The translations under genes were made by a program, and so were the position numbers. The notes under the pieces are model-generated. The model worked only from the letters and a program-made list of their open reading frames with translations. It was not told the origin of the DNA and made no database searches. From an uncultured Clostridium sp. (GTDB taxonomy: Bacteria; Bacillota; Clostridia; TANB77; CAG-508): a stretch of DNA of 64,000 nt. Shown here piece after piece: positions 8,972-18,007 of the stretch (positions are counted from its first letter, which is position 1; each line of letters opens with the position of its first letter). The DNA is taken from assembly GCA_948471035.1 (NCBI GenBank), contig CAOKRC010000003.1, positions 1-64,000 on the forward strand, in the 5' to 3' direction.

Positions 8972-9302
8972 CTAAATTAAAGACTTAATTGCAGATAAAA
9001 TTAAATCTACGGCTAAAATGAAAGCATAAGAAAACAATGTACTTTTTATTAGCTTTTTTCCAATCCTCATTCTTTCTTCATCGCCAAAACTAAATTTCTT
9101 CATAAAAACCCCTACACCGTACAGCAACAGCTGCAGCAGGAGTTGCAAGCTTAATTAGCCAATCTTGAATTTGTTCAAAAGCTTTTTTCATTGTATTAAC
9201 CAGTTTTTGGTCTGCACCAAAAGAATAACTTGCAAGTGCAAATATAAGAATAATAAATAAAAGTGATGTAAAAATGATAAAAAATATTTTTTTGTTTTTC
9301 AT
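8972..9302 (-). CDS. VirB2/TrbC pilin-like protein with one CGG +1 shift site
   Basis: The ATG at 9302 follows AGGAGG. The reading starts with a signal-like hydrophobic segment (residues 6-29) and 'KLATPAAAVAV', then meets CGG at codon 62 (9119-9117). Without a shift it ends eight codons later. Skipping the C gives 'VGVGVFMKKFSFGDEERM' and a second hydrophobic helix ending 'DLILSAIKSLI', stop at 8974-8972, 109 aa in all. Two membrane segments flanking a charged 'FGDEERxRxGKKLI' loop match the pilin-like protein of Gram-positive conjugation clusters. The shift restores the second half exactly, so I read this as one functional gene. Confidence 0.8.
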
Positions 9303-9493
9303 AAAAACAACCTCCTAAAATTAAAAATATAGTAACAAGACAACAATTAGAAATCGTATAAAAAAGTAAAATATAGTTATATTAAAAATATAATAAAACA
9401 TATAAATTGCATTTAAATTAAAAAAAGTTAAATATAATTTTAAAAATAAATTATTGAGAGCAACATAAAGAGCTTATTGCAATAAAGTAATGT

Positions 9494-11210
9494 TTATTTA
9501 GTAAAATAAGGAATTAACTTTAATTTCATGGGCTTTAAAATTTTATACCCATCAGATAAAAATGAAAGACATGAAAAAGTTTCCAATTCTTGTGTAAAAA
9601 AATTAGTATCATAGATATAATCAGTTTGAACAGATTTACTTATGCTTTCGGATAAATTAGAATCCTTAGAATTCAAGGAATTCGTAAAATAACTAAAATG
9701 AGTTTCTTTTGCATTTTCAGTAATACTACTTGAAATCTTTAACTTATCTTCTTTACCAACTTGCTTTTGAATATCATCAATAGTACTTATATCATCAGTT
9801 CTAAACCAGAATTTATTAATTAAATTTTGAATAATAACTTTAACAGCATATTGGTTATTAATAGCATTTAATAAAGAAGAATAACTTTGCGTGGCAACAA
9901 TATTAATACACTTTGCTTCTCTAGACTGAGCAAAAAAGTCAGCATCACTTGCAGAGCAATACTCATGAAACTCATCACAAATAAAAGCAACACTTCTAAA
10001 AGAATTTGAATTACACCTAGAAAGCCTATTCATAACTTCCGTTTGAAAATCTAATTTTAAGTAAGTGGCAATAATTTTAGATAGATTTTTATATTCTGCA
10101 ATATTCATATTTAGTACAACAATTTTCCCAGTATCAACTAAATCCCTAAAACCTTTAAATGTAATATCTTCTTTCTTAGGACAAAACGTATTCATAACAT
10201 CATAATCAGAAATAAAGCAATTTGTAATACGTGTAATCTCAGCCTTTATAATAGCTAAAGTTCGAGAATCCAAAGAATTAAATTCCTTTTCAAAAAACTC
10301 AATAGAAGAAAGAGCATCATAACAATTCTTTTTTGATAATTTTCCGGCTTAAAAAAATATCTTTAATAATATCAAGTTTATCCATATAATAATTAGGAAC
10401 AGTAATAAGTTTATGAAGTTCTAAAAAAGTAACATAACCATCATTATAAATCCTACAAAATTTAATAGCCTCACATAAAAGTTGTTCCACTTTATCCAGC
10501 CAAAAATCATCTCCATTGTTAGGAGAAAAAAGCATAAGAATAGTTTTAAGCCTATTTGCAAGAACCATAGGTTTTAAATCTGGCTTATCTAAAGGGTTGT
10601 ATTTTATTTCTTTACCAAGCTCTATAATGTACAAATCATCTAACCTATTATAAAAAGAAGCAAATTTAACCACTTCTTTATAAAAATTACCTTTAACATC
10701 CAAAATAAGCATTCCAATTTTAGAAGAAGGGTCATTTTTATTATATGAAATTAACTGCTTAGTAAAAGGGTACATACAAGAGCTAGTTTTACCACTACCA
10801 ATAGTACCAGTAACTAAAATATTTTGATATAAACTTTTTTCTGGAATATAAACTAAATTATCACTTTCATTTTTACCAATAAAAAGTAACAAATTTTTAT
10901 GATTTGTGGATTGTTTAATATTCGAATTAACCATTTTGTGAGTTTTTATCTTATTTTTTTTGCGAAGAAACAATAATGAATATAAAGAATTAGTAGAAAA
11001 AATAGAAGAAGCAATATAAAAAACAACAAAATAAAACTTTATATTTTTCCAAGTTTCAGGATAAGTAATACAAATATCGTAAGGGTGAAGGGAGTAAGGT
11101 ATAATAACAGAATGGGTTTCATAAATTGGTTTAAAAAAAATAAAACCAATTAAGCAAAGGAAACTTGAAAGTATAATACAAAAACAAAAACGCTTAATAA
11201 AATTAGACAT
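9494..11210 (-). CDS. VirD4/TraG-type coupling ATPase with one CGG +1 shift site
   Basis: From ATG 11210 (AGAAGGTG box) the protein has two N-terminal membrane segments (~10-30, ~55-75), Walker A 'TGTIGSGKTSS' (~137) and Walker B 'GMLILDVKG' (~170). CGG at codon 289 (10346-10344) breaks the frame. Skipping the C gives 'FLSGKLSKKNCYDAL' and runs in frame through 'FICDEFHEYCSASDADF' and 'ATQSYSSL' to the stop at 9494. The product is 571 aa, the normal TraG/VirD4 size. The family moves DNA-protein substrates to the secretion channel. No VirB4 or relaxase is next to it, so the cluster is incomplete or serves another purpose. A six-A run downstream could also give a shift but would not fit the pattern. 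Confidence 0.85.
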
Positions 11211-11224
11211 AGAACACCTTCTTT

Positions 11225-11371
11225 CTAGATAAAAGTACGTTTTTTGATATCCAATTTCGAACCTTGTAAATTATGGGAAATCTTCATATCGAAAAAAGTA
11301 TAAATCGAATAAAAAACAATAAAGATATTAATAATGAAAGTGATAAAGAACACATTAATAAGTGTATTCAT
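11225..11371 (-). CDS. Small membrane protein upstream of the coupling ATPase
   Basis: A 48-residue frame with ATG at 11371 after AGGTGGTG. It has one hydrophobic segment ('FFITFIINIFIVFYSIYTFF') and a basic tail. It ends 14 bases before the VirD4-like start, so the two are probably co-translated. Small single-span proteins are usual in such clusters. Not recognised beyond that. Confidence 0.6.
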   Translation of the reverse strand: MNTLINVFFITFIINIFIVFYSIYTFFDMKISHNLQGSKLDIKKRTFI

Positions 11372-11482
11372 ATAATCACCACCTAACAATAAAATAATGA
11401 TACAACAAAAAAATTAATTTGTCTATACTTTTTTGAATAAATATGATAAAATATGATAAATTATAAAAAAGGAGGCGTTATT

Positions 11483-11668
11483 ATGAAAATAGAAAAAACA
11501 ACAAAAATAGGAGAACTACTAGAAATGGCACCAGAAAAAGCTGAAATATTACTAAATGCAGGAATGCATTGTTTAGGTTGCCCAGCATCACAAGAAGAAA
11601 CAATAGAAGAAGCATGTATGGTACATGGAATAGATGTTGAAGAAATTATAGAGCAACTAAATGCATAA
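11483..11668 (+). CDS. DUF1858 domain protein
   Basis: The 61-residue protein starts at ATG 11483 behind AAAAGGAGG; an upstream in-frame ATG lacks a box. It carries the DUF1858 signature: 'KIGELLEMAPEKAEILLNAG' followed by 'MHCLGCPASQEETIEEAC'. The CxxC pair suggests a redox or metal role; the family is often found near hybrid-cluster proteins, but the function is not settled. It is monocistronic, followed by the tRNA cluster. Confidence 0.9.
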   Translation: MKIEKTTKIGELLEMAPEKAEILLNAGMHCLGCPASQEETIEEACMVHGIDVEEIIEQLNA

Positions 11669-11756
11669 AACTAACTATATCTTAGTGGGAATTTAGCTAA
11701 AATAATAATATATGTAAAAAAAGTCAAAAAAAAATGAAAAAAATGTGAAAAAATGA

Positions 11757-11785
11757 TTGACACAAACGCAAAAATGTAGTAACAT
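11757..11785 (+). promoter_or_regulatory. Promoter of the tRNA-Lys/Glu/Thr cluster
   Basis: TTGACA (11757-11762), a 17-base spacer, and TAACAT (11780-11785), ending 32 bases before the first tRNA. Confidence 0.65.
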
Positions 11786-11817
11786 ATTAAAGTACCTATT
11801 TTTCAGGGTACGTTTTT

Positions 11818-11893
11818 GGGCCATTAGCTCAGGTGGTAGAGCACTTGACTTTTAATCAAGTTGTCCGCAGTTCGAGTCTGCGATGGCTCACCA
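11818..11893 (+). tRNA. tRNA-Lys (anticodon TTT)
   Basis: A 76-base cloverleaf: acceptor GGGCCAT/ATGGCTC, anticodon loop CTTTTAA, T-loop GTTCGAG, encoded CCA. Confidence 0.95.
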
Positions 11894-11934
11894 AAAGAAT
11901 ACTAAATAAAGAATTAGCATTCTTTTATATATTA

Positions 11935-12009
11935 GGCCCGTTGGTAAAGCGGTTAATACACCGCCCTTTCACGGCGGAGACATGGGTTCGAGTCCCGTAC
12001 GGGTCACCA
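11935..12009 (+). tRNA. tRNA-Glu (anticodon TTC)
   Basis: A 75-base cloverleaf: acceptor GGCCCGT/ACGGGTC, anticodon stem CCGCC/GGCGG around CTTTCAC, encoded CCA. Confidence 0.95.
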
Positions 12010-12011
12010 GT

Positions 12012-12088
12012 GCCACTTTAGCTCAGTTGGCCAGAGCACCGCACTTGTAATGCGGGGGTCCTCAGTTCGAATCTGAGAAGTGGCTCCA
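12012..12088 (+). tRNA. tRNA-Thr (anticodon TGT)
   Basis: A 77-base cloverleaf: acceptor GCCACTT/AAGTGGC, anticodon stem CCGCA/TGCGG around CTTGTAA, encoded CCA. Confidence 0.95.
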
Positions 12089-12095
12089 TTAATAA

Positions 12096-12141
12096 AGGTC
12101 AGTAGTCTTGCAATAGCTTGGTTACTGGCTTTTTCTATGCC
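12096..12141 (+). terminator. Terminator of the tRNA cluster
   Basis: GTCAGTA pairs with TACTGGC (one G-T pair) and is followed by TTTTTCT. Confidence 0.55.
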
Positions 12142-12191
12142 TAAAATATGGGGAAATGGGTGAAAAATTCACCCATATTCTTATATTATTA

Positions 12192-13673
12192 TTATTTTAA
12201 ATTTATAATTTTAGTTGCAACCTTTTCTATAAATGTCTTATCATGCTCAACAAAGATTAGAGTTGGTTTATATTTTAAAATTGCATCCTCTATCTGTATT
12301 CGTGTCAATATATCTATATAATTTAGTGGTTCATCCCATATATAAATATTAGCTTGTTCTACAATACTTTTTGCAATTAAAACTTTCTTCTTTTGTCCTT
12401 CACTCATATCTTTAATATCTATATCAAAATCTATTTTAGAAAATCCCATTTTAGATAACATTGCAAAAAACACACTTTCATCTATTTTACTTTCTCTAGC
12501 AAATAACTTTAAATTACCTTTTAAATTTGCAGTACTTTGAGACACATAAGATATTTTTAAATCATTAGCAATTTTAAATCCTCCATTAAAAGCAATATCA
12601 TTTTCAACAATTAATTTTAATATACTTGATTTTCCTATACCATTTTTTCCTACTATTGCAATTCTATCTCCATTATTTAACTCAAATGAAACTTTTGAAA
12701 ATATAGGTTTATCATTATATTTTATTTGTAGATTGGTAGATAAAATCAATGGATTTTTTCTACTCTCAATAGGAATTATTTTTAAACTATCATTTCTATC
12801 TATATTACTTAATAAATTAGACTTTTCATCTATTGATTTTTGGATTCTTTGTTCCATAACCTTAGAGTTTTTCATCATTTTAGCAGACTTATGACCTATA
12901 TAACCTCTATCTATTGTTGATTCTGAATTATTAGATTTGTACTTTGATTTTTCAACTGAATTTGACCATTTTGCAGCATTTTTAGAAGCAACTTCAAGTC
13001 TATTTATATCCTTTTGTAACTTTTCATTTTGCATCAGTTCAAAGTTATCTTGTTTATTCTTATTTTCTTTCCAAGAAGAAAAATTTCCTTGTTGAACTTC
13101 AATAGTAGTATTATTTATAGAAATAATGTGATCTACTACTTTATCTAAAAAATCTCTATCGTGAGATACTAAAATAAATCCCTTTTTCTTTTCTAAATAA
13201 TTAACTAAATTATTTTTCGTCTCAATATCTAAATGATTTGTAGGTTCATCAATAAGTAAAAAATTATTTTCTTTTAAAAATAAACTTATTAAAAGAACTT
13301 TTACTTGTTCGCCACCACTTAATAGATTAAAATTTCTATATAGAATTTCTGCATTTGAATTAAGTAAATTCAATTCTTTAATAATCTCCCAATCTTCTAC
13401 ATTAGGAGCAATTTCATTTACAATTTCTATCGTTAATTTATCTGTGTTTTTTATCTCAAAAGGAAAATAGTCAACATCTACATTTTTGGATATTGTTCCA
13501 CTATATTCATATTTTCCATATAATAATTTTAAAAACGTAGTTTTTCCTTTACCATTTCTTCCTATCAGACCTAATTTCCAGTCTGTATCGATATTGAATG
13601 ATACATTTTCAAATATATTATTTAAACAGCCATCATATCTAAAAGTTAAATTATTTACATCTATTAAAGACAT
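12192..13673 (-). CDS. Lsa-like ABC-F ribosomal protection protein
   Basis: A 493-residue soluble protein with two ABC ATPase domains and no membrane span. Walker A: 'GLIGRNGKGKTT' (~37) and 'AIVGKNGIGKSS' (~325). Signatures: 'LLSGGEQVK' (~125) and 'DMSEGQKKK' (~430). Walker B: 'LLIDEPTNHLD' and 'IYIWDEPLNYID'. Length, the basic inter-domain linker and phrases such as 'DVDYFPFEI' resemble the Lsa group, whose members dislodge lincosamides, streptogramin A and pleuromutilins from the ribosome. It lies 33 bases downstream of an HTH gene, so they probably form an operon. Whether it gives resistance cannot be told from sequence alone. Confidence 0.85.
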   Translation of the reverse strand: MSLIDVNNLTFRYDGCLNNIFENVSFNIDTDWKLGLIGRNGKGKTTFLKLLYGKYEYSGTISKNVDVDYFPFEIKNTDKLTIEIVNEIAPNVEDWEIIKELNLLNSNAEILYRNFNLLSGGEQVKVLLISLFLKENNFLLIDEPTNHLDIETKNNLVNYLEKKKGFILVSHDRDFLDKVVDHIISINNTTIEVQQGNFSSWKENKNKQDNFELMQNEKLQKDINRLEVASKNAAKWSNSVEKSKYKSNNSESTIDRGYIGHKSAKMMKNSKVMEQRIQKSIDEKSNLLSNIDRNDSLKIIPIESRKNPLILSTNLQIKYNDKPIFSKVSFELNNGDRIAIVGKNGIGKSSILKLIVENDIAFNGGFKIANDLKISYVSQSTANLKGNLKLFARESKIDESVFFAMLSKMGFSKIDFDIDIKDMSEGQKKKVLIAKSIVEQANIYIWDEPLNYIDILTRIQIEDAILKYKPTLIFVEHDKTFIEKVATKIINLK

Positions 13674-13706
13674 TAATTTCTCAAATCCTTTACAAATTAT
13701 AATATA

Positions 13707-14315
13707 TTATTTACCTAATACTTTCTTATTCCAGCTTTTTTTATTACATTTTGGACATTTCATATATCTCGTTCTACCTGTGTGTATTGCAAATAAAACA
13801 GATTTATAATCTGGAACATATCTATTATAACAATGTTGGCATTCATAGTAACCTGCATCTCTTTCAATTTTGATTGCAAATCCTACACCTATTATAAAAA
13901 TCAACAATCCAACTAGTATTAGTATAATTCTTAGGAATGTATTTTCTATTGCAAATGAAGCAACGAATATTAGAATTAAAAATGAAATTGAAGATATAGA
14001 ACCAATAACTGACTCTAAAAATAACATTTTTTTTGTAATATCTTCTTGTTGTTTTCTTAATTCTAGTAGATTTTCTTCTGCTTTTAAATTATAATTTTCC
14101 ATTTTTATAACCTCCCCACTTAACAATTCATTTACAGTAATATCAAGTTCATTACATAACTCAAGCATAATTGATGAATCAGGCATTCCTTTTCCAGTTT
14201 CCCATTTTGATATTGCTCTATCAGTAATATTTAATTTTTCTGCCAACTGTGACTGCGTTAATTTTTTACTTTTTCTACACTGAGCAATAAATTTTCCTAT
14301 TTTTACTTGATTCAT
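13707..14315 (-). CDS. HTH-XRE regulator with membrane segments and C-terminal zinc ribbon
   Basis: Residues ~5-60 are a classic XRE helix-turn-helix ('LTQSQLAEKLNITDRAISKWETGKG' region). A helical linker (~70-90) leads to two hydrophobic segments (~97-118, ~122-142). The tail carries two CxxC pairs ('CQHCYNR...KCPKCNKKSW') likely to bind one zinc. This layout is common in Clostridia. ATG 14315 follows AAAGGAGG. It precedes the Lsa-like gene, so it may control it; this is inference from position. The tail may sense envelope or drug stress. Confidence 0.8.
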   Translation of the reverse strand: MNQVKIGKFIAQCRKSKKLTQSQLAEKLNITDRAISKWETGKGMPDSSIMLELCNELDITVNELLSGEVIKMENYNLKAEENLLELRKQQEDITKKMLFLESVIGSISSISFLILIFVASFAIENTFLRIILILVGLLIFIIGVGFAIKIERDAGYYECQHCYNRYVPDYKSVLFAIHTGRTRYMKCPKCNKKSWNKKVLGK

Positions 14316-14596
14316 AGTTTTACCTCCTTTAATATTATTGTAAAAAGGTTAAACAAAAAAGTAAACATACTAATCGTTGAGTGAGGATGCAAACGATTAG
14401 TTGATGCATATTATTTGCTAAAAATTTGCTATCAAAATTACTAAAAATATTATATCATAGAAAATATAAAGTAACAAAATTTTTTATATCATGTTCTAAA
14501 AGTTTTTTGACGGACACAAAATAATATGATATTTTTATAAAAAAACTGTAACGAACTTAATAAAAATTGACACTTAATAATAGAAGGGTAGAAATA
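14316..14596. other. Divergent regulatory region of the HTH and sigma genes
   Basis: This 281-base AT-rich stretch separates the two divergent genes. It holds TTGACA- and TATAAT-like strings on both strands, including TTGACG at 14507 and TTGACA near 14568, but no pair with convincing spacing. It has one untranslated CGG at 14511. Confidence 0.4.
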
Positions 14597-15081
14597 ATGG
14601 AAGATATTGAAGAAATTTACAAAAAACATGCTAAACTAATAAAAAATTATATATTTTGTATAACACAAGATATAACATTAGCCGAAGAAATAATGCAGGA
14701 AACATTTGTAGTAGCAATAACACGGAATAAATAAATTTAGGGGAGACTGCGAAATTTCTGTATGGCTTTGTTCTATTGCAAAAAAAATTCTATACAAAAA
14801 TATGAAGAAAAACAAATTAAAAGACACAGTAACTATTGAAGAATTAGAAATCACAGATAACAAAAGTATAGAAGAAGACTATATAAAAAAAGATAATAAA
14901 ATAAAATTATATGAAGCCCTTCAAAAATTAGATTCAAACACTAGAGAAGTAATATACTTAAGACTAACAGGAGATTTAACATTTAAAGAAATTGGAAAAA
15001 TACTACGGGAAAAGCGAAAATTGGGCAAGAGTTACATTCTTTAGAGGAAAAGAAAAATTAATAAGGGAGGAGAATATATGA
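14597..15081 (+). CDS. ECF sigma factor with two CGG +1 shift sites
   Basis: ATG 14597 (GAAGGG box) opens sigma region 2 ('YKKHAKLIKNYIFCITQD...EEIMQETFV'). CGG at codon 43 (14723-14725) breaks the frame. Skipping the C gives 'AITGINKFRGDCEISVWLC', the rest of region 2. The frame runs into region 4 ('LDSNTREVIYLRLTGDLTFKEIG') and meets CGG at codon 137 (15006-15008). Skipping that C gives 'ILGKSENWARVTFFRGKEKL', the textbook end of region 4. The stop TGA at 15079-15081 overlaps the ATG of the next gene as ATGA, so the double shift also restores translational coupling with the anti-sigma factor. Length is 160 aa, normal for ECF sigmas. This is the clearest single case of the CGG rule. Confidence 0.93.
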
Positions 15082-15794
15082 AAACAATAAACTGTATAAA
15101 TTGTGAAGTAATCAAAGATTTGTTACCAAGTTATGCAGATAAAATATCAAGTGAATCTAGTAACAAATTAGTAGAAGAACATTTAAAAAAATGTAAAAAC
15201 TGTACTAATGTATTAAAAAATATGAATAAAGAAGTAGATAATGAAATAATGGAAAATCAAGATGAACAAATAGATTATTTAAAAGGATTTAAAAGAAAGA
15301 AAATAGCAACAATAATTTGTGTTATTATAATAACAATACTTATTTGTGTTAATCTTTTTTTAATAACAAGTAAAATTCTAATGGTTGTAAGATTTATAAT
15401 AGATTTAGACGAGCTTTATATTGATGGATGGATTGGAGAAGATAGAAAAGGAGCAAGTTGGGAGGAACAGAATAGTATAACCTTTGATTTGTATTGTGAA
15501 AAATATCAAGTATTCTATGATGTAATAAGAGATGAACATAAGGAAGAAGTACATATAAAAGTATTTGGTAAATATGCATTTCCAGGAGAAATAGGCAATA
15601 TGATTTGCGTAATAGATAAAGAAGCTACAAATAAAATTTATATAGAAAATGAAAAAGGTGAAGTAAAGAAAATATGGGATATAAAAGAGGGATTTTTAGT
15701 AGAGGATATATCAGACAGAGTTCGTGAAAGTAATAGAAAATGGGAAGAAGTAAATAACAGTATATTAAAAAGTATATATGAAAAAAATAAATAA
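15078..15794 (+). CDS. Zinc-finger anti-sigma factor
   Basis: The 238-residue protein starts at ATG 15078 after GGGAGGAG, overlapping the sigma stop by four bases. Residues 5-50 form a zinc-binding anti-sigma (zf-HC2-like) domain: 'CINCEVIKDLLPSYAD' and 'EEHLKKCKNC' with the His-x3-Cys-x2-Cys pattern. One membrane span lies at ~77-100, then an extracellular domain of ~135 residues of unknown fold. It should hold the sigma factor at the membrane and release it on an envelope signal. Confidence 0.88.
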   Translation: MKTINCINCEVIKDLLPSYADKISSESSNKLVEEHLKKCKNCTNVLKNMNKEVDNEIMENQDEQIDYLKGFKRKKIATIICVIIITILICVNLFLITSKILMVVRFIIDLDELYIDGWIGEDRKGASWEEQNSITFDLYCEKYQVFYDVIRDEHKEEVHIKVFGKYAFPGEIGNMICVIDKEATNKIYIENEKGEVKKIWDIKEGFLVEDISDRVRESNRKWEEVNNSILKSIYEKNK

Positions 15795-15807
15795 AATGGA
15801 TAAGAAA

Positions 15808-15839
15808 CAAAACTGATGCGAAGATTCGCATCAGTTTTG
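15808..15839. terminator. Perfect hairpin after the anti-sigma gene
   Basis: CAAAACTGATGCGAA pairs perfectly with TTCGCATCAGTTTTG around a two-base loop. The T-run after it is weak, but position and stem strength suggest a terminator. Confidence 0.6.
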
Positions 15840-15955
15840 CAAGAAAATAGACATGTTAAGGAAATATGAAATAAATCGCATAAAACATATTGGAAAATCA
15901 AGTAGTTTAGTATAAAATAACTATATACCAAAAATAAAAAAGGAGCGGAGATATA

Positions 15956-16681
15956 ATGAGTACAGCCATAGTAACAGGGGGAGCAAAAGGAATAGGAAAA
16001 GCCATAGTAAAAGAAATTGCAAAAAAGGGAATAAATGTAGTAGTAAATTATAACACATCAAAAGAACAAGCAGAAGAATTACAAAAAGAACTAATAGATA
16101 ATGGATACAAAGTAGAAATATATAAAGCAGATGTATCCAAAAGAAAAGAGACACAAGAACTCATAAAATACACAGAAAATAAATTTGGAAGTATAGATAT
16201 ATTAGTAAATAATGCAGGAATAGACCAATTTAAACTATTTACAGATATTACAGATGAAGACTGGAACAATGTGATACAAACAAATTTAACAAGTACATTT
16301 TATATAACACAAGAAGCGGTAAAAAATATGATAAAAAATAAAAAAGGATGCATTATAAACATATCATCAATATGGGGAATTACAGGAGCATCTTGTGAAG
16401 TAGCATACTCTGTTTCAAAAGCGGGAATAGATGGGCTAACAAAATCACTTGCAAAAGAACTAGCACCCTCTAATATAAGAGTAAATTCAATTGCACCAGG
16501 AGCAATATTAACAGAAATGAATGAAAGATTTACTACCGAAGAAATAGAAGAAATAAATAGCCAAATACCAATGGGAAGATTTGGAACACCAGAAGAAATA
16601 GCAAAATGTGTAAATTGGCTAATAGAAGATACATATACAACAGGACAGATAATATCACCAAATGGAGGCTGGGTTATATAA
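15956..16681 (+). CDS. SDR-family oxidoreductase, FabG-like
   Basis: The 241-residue protein has the short-chain dehydrogenase layout: nucleotide-binding 'TGGAKGIGKAIV' (~7-18), 'NNAG' (~85), catalytic Ser in 'NISSIWG' (~137) and Tyr-x3-Lys in 'YSVSKAG' (~149-155). The closest match in style is 3-oxoacyl-[ACP] reductase (FabG), the NADPH step of fatty acid elongation. It stands alone, away from other fab genes, so another alcohol or ketone substrate is possible. AAAGGAGCGGAG precedes the ATG. Its two internal CGG strings are out of frame. Confidence 0.85.
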   Translation: MSTAIVTGGAKGIGKAIVKEIAKKGINVVVNYNTSKEQAEELQKELIDNGYKVEIYKADVSKRKETQELIKYTENKFGSIDILVNNAGIDQFKLFTDITDEDWNNVIQTNLTSTFYITQEAVKNMIKNKKGCIINISSIWGITGASCEVAYSVSKAGIDGLTKSLAKELAPSNIRVNSIAPGAILTEMNERFTTEEIEEINSQIPMGRFGTPEEIAKCVNWLIEDTYTTGQIISPNGGWVI

Positions 16682-16737
16682 ATATAGTAAAAATTAATAT
16701 AACTGTCAACAATATAAATTAGGATAAATAAACAAAA

Positions 16738-16762
16738 AAGACGGATTTTTAAATCCATCTTA
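16738..16762 (-). terminator. Terminator for the CBM protein gene
   Basis: Read on the minus strand, AGATGGATTT and AAATCCGTCT pair with a G-T pair around a short loop and are followed by a T-run. It sits between convergent genes. Confidence 0.65.
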
Positions 16763-16773
16763 AATAGAATCAT

Positions 16774-17235
16774 TTAATTTTCACTAACTTTTCTCTTATA
16801 ATTTCCAGAAATAATCTTTGGAAGATAAGTAATAATTTTATATACAGCAATACGAACCTTTTTACTCCATATGTAAGATCTACGTAATCTTCTTGCAGGA
16901 AGTAAACTATTATTTTCACTAGAAACTAAAGCCATTATATTTTTCTCAATAGGAAAAATATAATTCTTTCCATTATTATTATCCCAATTATTATTCCCAT
17001 CTCTAAAACAGAAATTAAAAGAATCAAAAGAAACAAGTTCAACTTCAGCTTGAAAACCAAGTTCAGTCTTTTCCATTTCTATTTCATTCAAGTCTCCCCA
17101 ATTATTACCAAAACCATAGTGAATAAATACATTTTCAGCATTTTCACTAAATAGTTTTCCAGTATAAGAAATCTTAACAATAGTATTTTCAATTAATTTA
17201 TCTGTATTAAAAAATATATTCTTAGTTAGTTCCAT
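16774..17235 (-). CDS. Small protein with a CBM25-like carbohydrate-binding domain
   Basis: I place the start at ATG 17235, behind GAGGAGAGG, not at the upstream ATG 17274. The 153-residue product carries a starch-binding type fold: 'NVFIHYGFGNNWGDLNEIEM' and 'FNFCFRDGNNNWDNNNGKNY' are typical of CBM25-like modules in Clostridia. The C-terminal 40 residues are basic. There is no signal peptide and no catalytic domain, so it may bind glycogen inside the cell. Function beyond binding is unknown. Confidence 0.75.
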   Translation of the reverse strand: MELTKNIFFNTDKLIENTIVKISYTGKLFSENAENVFIHYGFGNNWGDLNEIEMEKTELGFQAEVELVSFDSFNFCFRDGNNNWDNNNGKNYIFPIEKNIMALVSSENNSLLPARRLRRSYIWSKKVRIAVYKIITYLPKIISGNYKRKVSEN

Positions 17236-17324
17236 AACTTTTCGAACCTCTCCTCGTTTATCTTTTGTAGCCATATTATATTATTAAATAACTAAATATT
17301 CAAGTATTTTTAACAATAAAATTC

Positions 17325-17894
17325 TTATTTTGATAAAATTTTTCCTATAATATAAAAATCATCATCTTTTTTTATCGAAATATCAGCAACACTTTTGTTA
17401 TCAGCTTTTAATGTAATCTTATCTTGTTTTGCGAAGAATTTTCTAATTACAACATCTCCATTTAAACTAAAAACGCCATAATCCTTACTATTTAATGGAG
17501 TATTAAACTCAACAAAAACATAAGAATCCTTAGCAAAAGTAGGAGCCATTGAATCATCATTCATCTTAAGAGCAATAGCAGAGCTTGGAACATTAGATGG
17601 ACAATCAATAAATCCACTAACAGAGTCTACTGCTAATAGTTTGTTATAAGAAATATGGCTTACAACATTATAACTTTCTTGGTCTTCATTAATAGTCTTA
17701 TCATAAGTATACATTAATTGTTGATAAGGAATATCTAAAGCCTTACAAATATTTTTTAAAGCCTTATGGCTAGGGTTTCTTTCCCCCTTTTCAATATGAG
17801 TTAAATGACCAATATTAATATCAGTTAATCTTGAAAGTTCAGTTTTAGTCATTCTTTTTTCTTTTCTTGCTTTTGCAATCATATCACCAATCAT
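17325..17894 (-). CDS. LexA/CI-type repressor (XRE HTH plus S24 domain)
   Basis: 189 residues. Residues 5-60 form an XRE DNA-binding domain ('MTKTELSRLTDINIGHLTHIEKGERNP'-type helices). Residues ~95-189 resemble the S24 peptidase domain, with the nucleophile region 'MNDDSMAPTF' and the lysine in 'DVVIRKFF'. This is the plan of phage CI and SOS-type repressors. A clear Ala-Gly cleavage pair is not obvious, so self-cleavage is uncertain. It is divergent from the small XRE gene at 18069 with an operator-like palindrome between, as in a lysogeny switch, but no prophage genes surround it. ATG 17894 follows AAGAGGT. Confidence 0.85.
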   Translation of the reverse strand: MIGDMIAKARKEKRMTKTELSRLTDINIGHLTHIEKGERNPSHKALKNICKALDIPYQQLMYTYDKTINEDQESYNVVSHISYNKLLAVDSVSGFIDCPSNVPSSAIALKMNDDSMAPTFAKDSYVFVEFNTPLNSKDYGVFSLNGDVVIRKFFAKQDKITLKADNKSVADISIKKDDDFYIIGKILSK

Positions 17895-18007
17895 AAAATT
17901 CTACCTCTTTTTCCATATTTTTTCATTATTATATAAGAAAAAACACGATTTGTCTAGCAGTAAATGAAAAAAATATAAATATTTTATAAAAAAATATCAT
18001 AAAAAAC

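Noticed and set aside
10320-10346. Slippage on the six-A run in the VirD4-like gene
   Set aside because: Removing one A also restores the frame, but the CGG 14 bases before it gives a better match (FLSGKLSKKN) and follows the common rule.
11833-12021. Open frame across 11833-12021
   Set aside because: It is an accidental frame over the tRNA-Lys and tRNA-Glu genes.
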